Source: Hippophae tibetana
Taxonomy: Eukaryota; Streptophyta; Magnoliopsida; Rosales; Elaeagnaceae
Direction of reading: 5' to 3'
Assembly (NCBI GenBank): GCA_037013495.1
Contig: CM072802.1
Coordinates: 43,066,501-43,130,500 of the forward strand
Length of the DNA stretch: 64,000 nt
In this document: piece by piece, positions 10,795 through 21,250 of the stretch
How positions within the stretch are numbered: the stretch's first letter is position 1
How the letters are laid out: each line of letters begins with the position of its first letter
Notes under the pieces: model-generated
Told to the model about the DNA's origin: nothing
The model's database searches: none
Seen by the model: the letters and a program-made list of their open reading frames with translations, nothing else
Program-made: the position numbers and the translations under genes

Positions 10795-11600
10795 AGACCA
10801 AATCAAGCTTAGGAACTTCCTATTTTCACTTGCTAATTGGGTCAAGAAGTGGCTATATTAGCTCCTTTCAAATATCATCACCACATGGGCTGATATGACA
10901 AAATTATTTTTGAAAGGGTACTTTCCAACCTCTAAGGCCACGATCATCATAAAAAAAAATTATGGCATCCGAAAAATCAGTAGGGAAATCCTATGAGTAT
11001 TATGTGCTATTTGTTCCCACCATCAAATTAGTGAGTAGCTTATTCTCCAATATTTTTACTAGGGACTTTTGCCTATAGAGAGAAGCGTAATAGATGCAAC
11101 TAGTGGAGAAACAGTGGTAAATAAAACCCCAACTGAGGCCATGAACTTAATTACAAATATGGTTTTTAATGCCCAGTAGTTTAGTCTCAATATTGACCAA
11201 CTACCAAGGAAGTTAAGCAAGATAAGTGTTTCTAACACCCTTGAGCATAAAATGGATGATCTTACTTCTTTGTTGCAAAAATTGGCTATTGGATAGGTTA
11301 AGATATGTGTTATATACTCTACAATGGAACAACCTACTGACCTATGTATTACCCTTTAAGAGGGTAATTATGAGCAAGCCAATGTTGTTGAAGGATTTTA
11401 GGCATAGAGGCTCAAGTGTGATCCATTTGCTAACACTTACATTACAGAATGAAGGGATCATCCAAATATGAGCTATTCATGAAACAATTAGGAAATCTCC
11501 AATAACCAACTTGATTTCCCTAACTTACCTCAATAACCCCATGGTAAGTCCCTAGAAGACTTCGCCAATGCTTTAGCCATTGACAATGCTAAATTTCAAT
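10795..11600 (+). pseudogene. Ty3/gypsy gag remnant (Athila/Tat-like)
   Basis: Across several frames and stops the conserved gag order can be followed: IKLRNFLFSLANWVKKWL, then ITTWADMTKLFLKGYFPTSK, then a degraded EVW/CPHH block, then IDATSGETVVNKTPTEAM and LEDFANALAIDNAKFQ. These match the capsid part of Athila/Tat polyproteins. No protease or reverse transcriptase follows. It is 3'-truncated near 11610. Confidence 0.65.
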
Positions 11601-11728
11601 AGTATAAGTTATGTCGTTCTTATGTTGACATTTCGATGTGTAAAATATAGTGTCTATATTTTATTTAGTATTTATAGCTTTCCTTTATAAGATTACTTAA
11701 TAGTGAGTCGGTATCACTTAGGACACGG

Positions 11729-11881
11729 TTTTCGTGTTTTTCTATTACATACAGTTACAGTTTTTGCATTTTCCTGTTACACACTTACAGTTTCGTATTT
11801 TCCTATTATGCATGCTTATAGTTTCGTATTTTCCTATTATGCACACTTATATTGTCGTATTTTTCTATTACCCACACTTTT
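11729..11881. repeat. Minisatellite, five copies of about 31 bp
   Basis: Units at 11729-11760, 11761-11790, 11791-11821, 11822-11852 and 11853-11881 share tttcgtattttcctattatg followed by an ACACTTA-type end. Copies 3 and 4 are nearly identical. Confidence 0.85.
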
Positions 11882-12026
11882 GTATCACTAGGGGTTGACA
11901 AAAGGGCGGTGAGGATTTGAGAGGATGATTTTCTTCCTATAAACTTCCATCTTCTCCTTCTCGTTTCTTTGTCTAAAATTAGGAAAAGTTCTACCTATTT
12001 GACACCAGACTTCCCCAATATGTTCT

Positions 12027-12207
12027 TTGTCCCTTTTCCTTCTGAATATTGGTCTGAATGATGTAAGACATCTAGAGGAATCTCTCTCATATTTTTCAAA
12101 CATTAGATTTATTGTAAAAAATATGAGATTAAATGAGGATTTGTTGAAATTCACCTCAATAGTTACTTTTATATCTAAACAAATTTGGAAGTACATAAAT
12201 GACTATT
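12027..12207 (+). pseudogene. Left half of a LINE-type (RVT_3) remnant split by the CACTA element
   Basis: An open frame from 12027 runs into the transposon at 12208. In non-LTR elements and related pseudogenes this kind of helical linker precedes the RNase H-like RVT_3 domain, which resumes at 19053 on the far side. Assignment of this half rests on that continuity. Confidence 0.4.
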
Positions 12208-12454
12208 CACTACTACAAAAATGATCATTAAATTCGGTTCGTTGAATCGAATTTAAATTGTGGGACTTAAAATGTAAAGTCGGTTCATCGCACGGACCGA
12301 CTTTATAGGTAAAGTTAGTTGACTGCGTGAACCAACTTTACAAGTACATTTTATGATTTTTTTATTTTCATTCTCATTTTTCGTATTCAATATTCAATAT
12401 ATAGCATAAAAAACTAAAATATAAATAATAATACAAATAATCAGCACTTTATTA

Positions 12455-12577
12455 ATCAAGTGTAACTCTGATTTTTTACTTGGCTTGTGTGAGTTTTGGT
12501 GCCCATAAACGTGTTCCATACGTTTAAGGGCATCAAAACTCACACAAGCCAAGTAAGAAATCGGAGTTACACTTGAT
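12455..12577. repeat. Long near-perfect hairpin, 50-bp arms
   Basis: The arms 12455-12504 and 12528-12577 differ at only three positions. Each difference leaves a G-U pair in a plus-strand transcript. The loop region contains a further perfect 6-bp stem (AAACGT/ACGTTT). An outer 15-bp arm (AGCACTTTATTAATC, 12443-12457) pairs with 12652-12666 across an interruption of about 75 bp on the right. It lies downstream of the Ulp1-like gene, inside the CACTA element, and is either a fold-back insertion or a hairpin-RNA source. Confidence 0.9.
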
Positions 12578-12847
12578 TTTATATTTAGAGCTCATTATAG
12601 CATTAAAAATACGAGCAGATATTCCAGATAACTTCATATTTATAGACAAATGATTAATAAAGTGCTAATTGTCGTCATAAGGAAAGTAGCCAAGAGAGAT
12701 GAGATGTAGTTTGGGCCAAAAATAAGTCCATAAAACAATGCATTCCCCTAATTACATGAGCATATAATCATCCATCAAACAAGGGACTTCAGACACAAGA
12801 ATAGAGAAATTAAATCATTAAAAAAATTACCGTTATGTTGTCATATA

Positions 12848-14281
12848 CTATTCAAGATCATGAGAATCTTCTCCAGATTCTTCTTGTGATGATATAATTT
12901 GAACCATGTGTTCTTCCCATTGCTCTCGTAAATCATCAAAACATTGCTAGTCGTAGCCCATCATGTTCCAACCAAAGAACTATATGTATTTAAAATCAAA
13001 ATAAGAATGTAATTTCATTTATTTACAAAAATAACTCAAATATGTTAAAAACTTTTCTGTATATGGGTAAAAGATATTACCACATCATCCATTAGAATTT
13101 TGATATTTGTGATGATTTTGCTCATAAACTTCATGATATAATAACCGCACATGACTCCATTATTTTTTGTGGAACCTACAAAAAACAAGTGTACATAATT
13201 TTTCATATTCGAACATCTTTATTATTCAATTATAAAATTAATAAAATTATTAATATTCGTTTGTACATACCATAACTTTTGTTCATATAAGCTTGTGAGA
13301 TTTTTTAGGGGCAATGTCCCTAAACTTGTTTCACAACTTTCATGCCTTATCAAGGTTTAAAACGGTTAGTTTTTATTAAATATTACAAAAAATAATAGAA
13401 GAAACTAATATGTAGATATAACTCTTACATTTCAGCAACTGCTTTTGTATCTTTACTCAGTTCTATGAAAGTTGAGTCACAATACCAAGCATGATTATTG
13501 AACAAATCAATGATTACCAACATCCAATGATCTTGGCCTTGTTCAAGCCTTAATGGCCAAGGGATTATCAACTTTTGATTTTTGTTAAGCTTTAATGCTC
13601 TATCACCTAATTGTTTAGCTTTGATGCTAACATCCTTCTCTTGATATTGATTGACATATGACATATGAAGAATCATAGAACGTCTATAATCCACAAAGTC
13701 TTTCCAAACTTGAAATGTAATCCAGGGGTTTCCTTTATGGATTTTGTAGAGTTCTACCTCATCAAATGGTTTCAAATATGGAAACACATAATTTCTTACC
13801 AATCTGGAAGTCTTGTATACCTTCCACGCCTTATTTTCAATCTTATAACACTTAAGTTTTCAACTGTCATCGACTTTGTAACGATTCTATAAAAACACAG
13901 TACAAAAGATTAGATATAATACAAAAAAAGATATAATATATATATTAATTATAAAATATAAGAGACTTACACAAATGGTTATCCATATTTTGAACTTTTC
14001 TACATTGTCAACCTGAGACCAATCATTTATATTGATTGGTATACTGAACTTCATAAGTTGACCAATAGAGGATTTCAATTGTTGGCCATTTCCCCTATTG
14101 GATTACCAATAGCATCAAATAGAACAAGTATTCTATCATCTGGGTTAAGTTGAGCATCAAGTATATTCGCCCAACCCCTTCTTTTCAAATACCCCAATGG
14201 ATTATTTGGATCTACAAGCTCTATTATCCAAAGATCCATGAAATATCTGCAATCAATGAAGAAATGTAAATTAATTGACAA
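12848..14281 (-). pseudogene. CACTA-encoded Ulp1-like cysteine protease gene (C48), spliced, probably defective
   Basis: Exon 1 (about 14281-13970) reads RGWANILDAQLNPDDR and FDAIGNPIGE. After a one-base deletion near 14083 it continues as SSIGQLMKFSIPININDW, a conserved block of plant En/Spm-type proteins. A second exon (13802-13425) has the protease core: DHWMLVIIDL with the catalytic His (residue 92 of this stretch) and WYCDS with the Asp (residue 109). Exon 13175-13081 supplies the catalytic Cys in NNGVMCGYYIMKFM (codon 13149-13147). The last exon (about 12979-12848) ends CFDDLREQWEEHMVQ...DLE and has one internal stop. The exon around 13270-13370 also contains stops. The His-Asp-Cys triad is preserved although the gene is broken. 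Ulp1-like proteases are common passengers of plant CACTA and MULE elements. Confidence 0.7.
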
Positions 14282-14339
14282 TTTTAGGAAAATATTTATA
14301 TATATGAGTTATTACAACAATATAGAACATACGTTATGT

Positions 14340-17300
14340 TTAATTAGGTTGTTGATTGTATACATATATTCCTTTACAATCATTTCGAGCCCATGACAAA
14401 GAATCATCATCATCAACTAGATCATCACATACATTAGGCAATTTATTTGAGAAATTACTAATATTGGTTACTGTATCAAGCATAGAGTCATCATCATCAC
14501 AATGGTAAAATCCTTTTTGTGGAGGCATTAACACAACAGACCATCTTCGATCAATTTGATCGCTCACGTAAAATACTTGTTTTGCATGAAGTGCTAGCGT
14601 GAAAGGATCATCAGTGTGACTTATCTTGGATAAATTTACAAGGGTAAATCCAAAATCATCTATTTTATATCCAACATTGGTAACATCTTCGACCCAATCA
14701 CACAAGAAAACTGTTTCATGGAAGACCTCATAATCCAATTCCCAAATCTCTTGTATTATACCATAATATGTTCTATCATAAAGTACATGATTAACATCTT
14801 TTGAATTGGCAAATTGCATAGTTTGTGCAACCATCTTCACACCACTATTTGATTTACTCGGACTTTGTCCCTAGCTTGAGTCATAAACCTTGATCCATTT
14901 ATTGTGAAACTATAAAATGATTTGACATCGAATTTTGGCTCATGTGCAAGCCATTGTAAACTTTCTGATATTTTATGATTGGGTTTCTTGAGTTCATCTC
15001 GAATCTATGTATACAAAAACATGAAATGTGTTTAGAGCAAAGTTTTAAAACATTGAATAGATCTAGGAACATACATGCATGGATTTTTGTTTGTGACACT
15101 AACATGGCTGCGAAACTAATTAATAAGCTCTCGCTTATGTTCATCATACAACCATTTTTCTCCTCCTTTTTTTTATAACGAGGATCGATATTCAATAAGT
15201 TTAAATGCATCCTGTTATGTTTTTAAATATATATGAAGTTATATATAATCATTAATAGTTAAATAAAAAATGATTTTTGCAATTATGAAACAATGAACAT
15301 CACTTACTCTATGTACGGTTGTGCCTCATTATTATATACCAAAATGACTCAGTGTGCTTTTTCCCATCGAGTGCGATCAATAAACAATTTATTACTTCTA
15401 CCAAGCATAGGGTTACCTACTTGGATCATGTGACGTTCTAAGAACAACTTATGCATAGGATTCCTTTTCAGCAATGTAGTGTTCCACCATGCATCCTTCA
15501 GGTCAAGTTGTATTATTTACATATCCTTTAAGGACTTACATATATCTCTCAAAAGGATACATCCACCTTAAGCAAGTAGAACCACACAATTGAACCTCTC
15601 AAACTAAATGAACACATAAGCGAATCATTATATCGAAGAAAGAAGGAGGAAAATATTTTTCAATAAGAAACAAAGTCCCTACAACATCTTTCTGTAAAGA
15701 ATTTAACTCGCCAATTGATATAGATTTCTTGCATATTGTATTAAAGAATGAACAAAGCCGAATTATTGATAATTGAACATGTTTTGGAAGAATTGATCTA
15801 ATAGCAATTGGTAATAACTGTTGCATTAAGATATGACAGTCATGTGATTTCAATCCATACAGTTTCTTATCGATGATAGACACAAAATTTCTTAAGTTGG
15901 ATGAGTAATCATCAAGAACTTCCACACCCTCCAAACATTTACAAAACACATCATTCTCTTTTGTTGAAATTGTATATGATGTTGGTGGTAAGTATGTTCG
16001 ATTCTTATCATTTTCCACCCTTGGTTCCAATTCAGGTTGTATGTCTAGTTTCTTTAAATCTAATTTTGCTTTAATTCCATCATTTGTTTTTCCAGGTATA
16101 TTAAGTAAAGTATCAATCAAGCTCTCACATACATTTTTCTCAATGTGCATGACATCTAAGATGTGACGAATGTGTAGGTCTTTCCAATAAGGTAATTCCC
16201 AAAATATTAATTTTTTTCCAACAACTATGGTAAGTCGGTTCAAACTCTTTTTCATTTTCACCCATTTCATTAGTTGACCTCTTTCGTTTCCCTACCTTAG
16301 TGAGTTTTTTTTCATCTTTCCATATTTTAATGTCATACCATTCAATTTCCTTTATATCTCAACACCTCGCAAAGGTCGAGTTGCATGATCATGATCTTCT
16401 TCACCATCGAACGGTTTCTTTTGGTATCTAAACTTGTGTCCAGATGGCAAAAATCTTTTGTCTTCTATAAGACATCTTTCATCTGTGAACAATATAAGTT
16501 GCAGAAGTTCCATCACTACATATAGAGCATCCCTTGTAACATTTTGTTGCATGTCCTGATAAGTTTCCATAGGCAGGAAAATTATTAATTGTCCATAAAA
16601 GGACCCCCTTTAAGTTAAAGTGTTCTTCTTTATATGCATTGTAAATATTTACACTATCATTCCACAACGTATTTAAATCATCTATCAGAGGCTACAAATA
16701 TACATCAATATCAATACCGGGTTGTTTCATTCCTGAGATCAATAATGTTAACATTATGAATTTTCTTTTCATACACAACCAGGGAGGAAAGTTGTATGTT
16801 ACCATAATTACTGACTAACAGCTATATCTACTACTAAGGGAACTATGTGAATTAATTCCATCAGAAGCAATGGCAAGACGAAGATTGCATGGATCAGATG
16901 AAAATTGAGGAGATAAATTATCTACTACTTTCCAATTTGGAGAATCACAAGGATAACGTAGTACCCCATCATCAGATCGATTATCTGAATGTCAAGTCAA
17001 CATCTTTGATGTATCTTTACTATTGAACAACCTTTGAAAGCGAGGAATCGGAGGAAAGTACTAAAGAACCTTTGCAGGAACATCTTTCTTGTATGTTGTG
17101 TCATTTGTACCATGATTTCATCTCGATTCTTTACACATCGGAAAATCATCTAATGTCTCATATTCTTTTCTATAAAGAATGCAGTCATTTGGACAAGCGT
17201 GAATCTTATGATATTCCATGCCAAGTCGACTAAGAGATTTCTTCACTTCATACATTTAAGATGGCAATTCAATACCCTCAAGAAACATATCAACTAGTAG

Positions 17301-17801
17301 ATTTAGTAATTCTGTGAATCCCTTGTCAGAAAAACCATGTTTTGCCTTCACATTGTACAAATGAACCAATCTTGACATTTTAGTGTATTTTTTGCATTTT
17401 GGATACAACGGTTTTTCGGCATCTTTTATAAGTTTTTTAAAGGTTTCGGGATCATCCATGCATAATTCATCTTCTATACCATGAAACATATTTTCTGTCT
17501 GTACATCATGATAAGATGTATGTAATCCACTCACATTCTTATTTATCTTTTCCACATGAGTATTATCAATATTTTCTCCATAATAATACGAACATTTATA
17601 GCTCAAAAGAATACCATTACAGATAAGGTGATACTTAACCTCATCAAATTCATTAAATCGCTCATTTTTACATTTAACACATGGGTATCGAATCATACTA
17701 GTTCTAGTATTACTATTTCTACAAACAAATTTCATGAAACTTTTAACTCCAGAAATATAGTCTTGCTCAATTCTACACTTTGACATCCAAAATTTGTCCA
17801 T
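14340..17801 (-). pseudogene. CACTA TNP2-type transposase (Transpos_assoc, TNP2, DUF4218 and DUF4216 order)
   Basis: The frame opens MDKFWMSKCR at 17801 with the transposase-associated zinc region (RYPCVKCKNERF). One frame continues to 16479 through in-frame stops ending at 17256, 17118, 17061, 16992, 16815 and 16692. Along it are YFPPIPRFQRLF, LRYPCDSPNW, SPQFSSDPCNLRLA, FPPWLCMKRKF and VLLWTINNFPAYGNLSG, the TNP2 catalytic-domain landmarks. After a frameshift near 16490, RFLPSGHKFRYQKKPF follows. DLHIRHILDVMHIEKNV (16270 onward) and LPTSYTISTKEN lead into DUF4218. RWMYPFERYM lies near 15550. DUF4216 is at 14840-14340 (FHETVFLCDWVED, FYVSDQIDRRWSVVL). A 5' UTR intron is likely, with a donor-like TTGTAAGT near 18150. 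The order is complete but the product is not. Confidence 0.85.
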
Positions 17802-18439
17802 TTTCTATTAATGACATTAATTAATTATGTATCCAATGAATATATTCCAAGTATTATTATATATAAATTTCCTAATTATTAGAATATATATCAAAACATA
17901 CATAATACAAAACAGTTATCATTTTAATCATTTTACAAATGTATTACTTTTACTTAATAAATTATAATTATTTATATATAAATAAATTTATCCACACGCG
18001 GTAAATATATATAATCCCTCAAACTCAAGACATTTCAGATATTAATTATTTCCACATAAAATAAGCCAAACATATAATAACGAGAAAAATAAAAAATTTA
18101 TACAAAAAATAAAACAAACTGAATAATAAGCTACAAAATTAATAGAAATACTTACAATAATGTTATGAAGTGACTATATGAATGAAATGAAGAAGAAAAT
18201 GGTGTTTTGTAAGTGAGGATAAGTAAAAAATAGGTATAAAAAATTTGCATATTTCGCTCAAAAAAAGAGTAGATTTGAAAGATAATAAGAAGAGAAATAT
18301 AACCCATAAAACGGCGTTGCAAATGGTGGTTGGAGGTGGTTAGAAATTGAAAAAGAGTGTGGGTATGAGCTCGGTTTTGGAAGAAATGGAGAAGAGAAAT
18401 GAAGATTTTTGGGTTTCTACAGAGAAGAAATGAGCCGAA

Positions 18440-18620
18440 CGGTAATATTACGTGGATAGCGTCGGTTGACGAGGCAAACCGATGCTACCCACGCGTCTAG
18501 TGTCGGTTCGTCGAGTCAACCGATGTTATCCACGTGGACGTAGCATCGATTGACGGGGAAAACCGACGCTAGCCACGTGGGTAGCGTTGGTTTGTCACGT
18601 CAACCGATGCTATCTACGTA
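18440..18620. repeat. Subterminal repeats of the CACTA element
   Basis: About six alternating copies of GTCGGTT/AACCGA units lie about 30 bp apart, each next to CCACGTGG- or TAGCGTCGG-type sequence. They sit near the transposase end. Subterminal repeats of this kind bind the element's own protein (TnpA in En/Spm). Confidence 0.75.
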
Positions 18621-19052
18621 ATTTAATTTTTTTTTATCAATTATTATTTTATTTAAACTATGGATACATACTATAGAAAAAGAAAAAAAATAATTTTACA
18701 ATAATATTTAAAACAAATACACAAAATTAAATAAAGATATATTGTACGTATGTATATAAATTTAAATATCCAAACAAATTTATATAATTTTAAAAACTAA
18801 TTGTCTAAAAAAAAGAAAAAATTATACTATATATATATTTATATCCAACTTAAATTTTAAAGAGTCAAATCAAATAATAATTAATGACCTAAAAAAATTT
18901 CAATTGTAAACTGCATGTATTTTTTAATTTAAAAAATAGGACGTAGTGTCGGTTCTACACCGAACCGACTTTAAATTCATTATAAATCGTTTTTTTTCTT
19001 CTAAAAACGACTTTACCCAACAACTTAAATATCATTTTTTGTAATAGTGATT

Positions 19053-19530
19053 TATTCAAAGAGCTAACTCCAAATATATCACATTTTTTCTCTTAGAAGT
19101 GAGATTCAAGGAATTTAGAAATATTTTCCCGTGTAAATTCAAGATTGAGTTCTTACAAAATTAAGTTTGATACATCTGTTAGAGACAACTATAATGTTAT
19201 CGCAATTCTCATTCGAAATTCAAGTGGGGATTAATAATTAGTTGTACAAAACATTTCCTTGGCAATTCACTTAAGTAGATGAGGTCCGTACTCTTGTTCT
19301 TTCCTTTGAAGGAGATAATACCGATCTCATCGAGGCTTTATGTGATGATAATTCCATGGTCTTCTAGGAAGCTCAACAAATTTATAAATAGAGCAAAACT
19401 TATATTTGATAAAATTTCAATGTTCACAACAAAATGAATTCTTAGAAATATTAATGTATTAGCTGATAACTTAGCTAGATGAGCTTTATATAATTGTCCT
19501 GAAGGTATTTTCACTTGAAATACATTTTAC
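19053..19530 (+). pseudogene. Right half of the LINE-type remnant: RNase H-like RVT_3 domain
   Basis: With stops and a frameshift the conserved string can be followed: IKFDTSVRDNYNVIAILIRN (Asp of the RNase H fold), then SFEGDNTDLIEALCDD, then NINVLADNLAR followed by a stop and ALYNCPEG. This is the LFEGD...NxxAHxLAR pattern of plant RVT_3 proteins. The reading resumes directly after the CACTA target duplication. Confidence 0.65.
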
Positions 19531-19559
19531 TACAGAAAGTGACCTCTACTCTATGTAAT

Positions 19560-20272
19560 GTGTCTTATTAAATAATGGATGGTATTAAGAGAGCCCCCCA
19601 AAAAAATATTTAAATCCACTTTATACTCTTTTCTTCCACCGGCATAAAAACCCAATGGAACATTTTTTCATAACCTACAAGGACTCAAGGCATTTTGCCC
19701 TACCATTATTTACATGAGTTTAATCTGATAATTATAAAAATTGGTGCACCAAAAACATCGTGAAAAATTACAAAAACCAAATACCATAGCAATAATATTA
19801 GAATGAAATAAAATTAAACATTTAACATTAAATAAATCTATTGAGCATAGTTCAATTTAAATATCCAATTAGACTACGTTAAATTAAAGATTACTAAACC
19901 TTTTTTTAATTAAAAAAATATGAATTGAATATAAAAATATTATTTTTATAGTTACTATTTTTAAGGGTGTATTTTTTTCAAAATTTGTTTGTTCTATTGC
20001 ACAGTTCTTAAAGATACTAGTCTATACTGCTTTCCGACAACACCATTAAACCCTTTTGAAAAGAGAATATCACATTAATATTATTATATACTCATTTAAA
20101 GAAAAAAAAAGTAACAACTTGGTGAATTTGAATCAAAGTGAATGAATTTGAACTTTACTATAACGTAACAGGAACAAGAGAACATGAAAACTGTGTAAAA
20201 AGAATCCGTCCACTAACCAAGATTAGCACACCATCAACCTATGTTAAACAGTACCACAAATAAATATGTAGA
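19560..20272. other. Downstream flank of GIP1; no gene seen
   Basis: AT-rich, only short frames. The GIP1 3' UTR extends from 20420 leftward into it. No polyadenylation signal could be chosen with confidence. Confidence 0.4.
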
Positions 20273-20420
20273 TTACATCATCGTGGAAAAGGGCGGCAGC
20301 CAGAGAAGGTCCTTTCCGACCAAATAATGATACATCAAATTATTAGGACTGCATAATGCCTCATTTGGCCACTTACAAACTTTGCCTACAAGATCTTGAA
20401 AAACCAGGAGGTAACTCTGA

Positions 20421-21250
20421 TTAGTAACTGTTTTGCCATATTTGTTGGGACTGCTTTGAGGGTTGGTCTTGTGTGCTTCCAAGGGATACATCCCTTCCAT
20501 TTTGTTGCTGCTCCAGTGGCATCCCTGCCTGCGAATGGTAGAAATTTGGGTAACCAGGAGCACCAAATTGCTGAGACGGTTGCTGCTGACCTTGCCGGAA
20601 TCCACCATGCTGTTGATTCTGCCCCTGGAATCCATAATATGTGTTGGCCGGAACAGCAGACATTGATCGGGAGCCAGGCCCATGAATCCACATAGCCAAG
20701 TTATCATTCTGGTAAAATGATATGGTAAACTGCCAATAAGATTCAATTTTCTTTATAAAAGAAACAAAAAAGCACAACATTATATCACCTGCTGAAATGA
20801 CATCAAGTGGTTACTGTCCTTGTACCGAGAACTTCCAACATCCTCGTAGCCGATAGTTGTGCCTGTAGGTGCTGTGGGTGGATTCAGAGGAAAATTTCCT
20901 CCAGGAATACTGGTTGAACTTCCAAATCCATATCCAGTGGCAACAGCAGCAGATTGAGGCAAGCTGCTAAGGGAAACACTATTCTTATATTGTGGAAGTA
21001 CTGCAGCCAGAGACTGAGGGTATGAGCTGTTACCAGCAAATGCCTGTTGGAATGTCGATGGCATATATGCATAACTCTGAGGCAAGAAGGGATAACCAAT
21101 CATGTTTGCAAAGTGTCCCAAAGGAAGAGTAGGATGGGAGTAAGGGTGCCCAGCAAGATTTTGCGGATGGGCAGGTCCAGTGGCAACATTGGCACCTGGA
21201 GGAATCTGCTGGGTTTGCTGTGGTGCTGAAATACTGCCAGCCCTCAAAAC
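20421..21250 (-). CDS. GIP1: GIP1 exons 9-10: Gln/Tyr-rich C-terminus
   Basis: Exon 9 (462 bp, 154 codons) opens [15 protein letters not shown] and contains the most conserved C-terminal block, [18 protein letters not shown], plus [15 protein letters not shown]. Exon 10 (288 bp) reads [20 protein letters not shown] and [15 protein letters not shown], and ends at the stop 20423-20421. The 80-bp intron between them has clean borders. Confidence 0.93.

Larger units (their letters stand above)
12208..19049 (-). mobile_element. CACTA (En/Spm, CMC superfamily) transposon, 6842 bp, full-length but mutated
   Basis: The termini CACTACTACAAAAA (12208) and the inverse of CACTATTACAAAAA (19049) form the inverted repeat. 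The 3-bp target duplication ATT lies at 12205-12207 and 19050-19052. Coding is on the minus strand: TNP2-type transposase (17801 to 14340), then an Ulp1-type protease gene (14281 to 12848). CGTCGGTT/ACCGACG subterminal repeats lie at both ends. The transposase frame carries at least six stops plus frameshifts, so this copy should not be autonomous. The 818-bp element at 5293 is a deletion derivative of the same family. The intact ends and target duplication suggest a fairly recent insertion. Confidence 0.93.

Noticed and set aside
11703-11891. Small hydrophobic frame
   Set aside because: Created by the 31-bp minisatellite, whose unit length is not a multiple of three in all copies.
12027-12224. 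A free-standing 65-residue gene
   Set aside because: It runs into the CACTA end and is better read as half of the interrupted RVT_3 remnant.
20386-20746. Overlapping minus-strand frames in the GIP1 last exon
   Set aside because: Alternative frames of exon 10. The Gln/Tyr-rich frame ending SQQIWQNSY matches the gene family and the splice phase.
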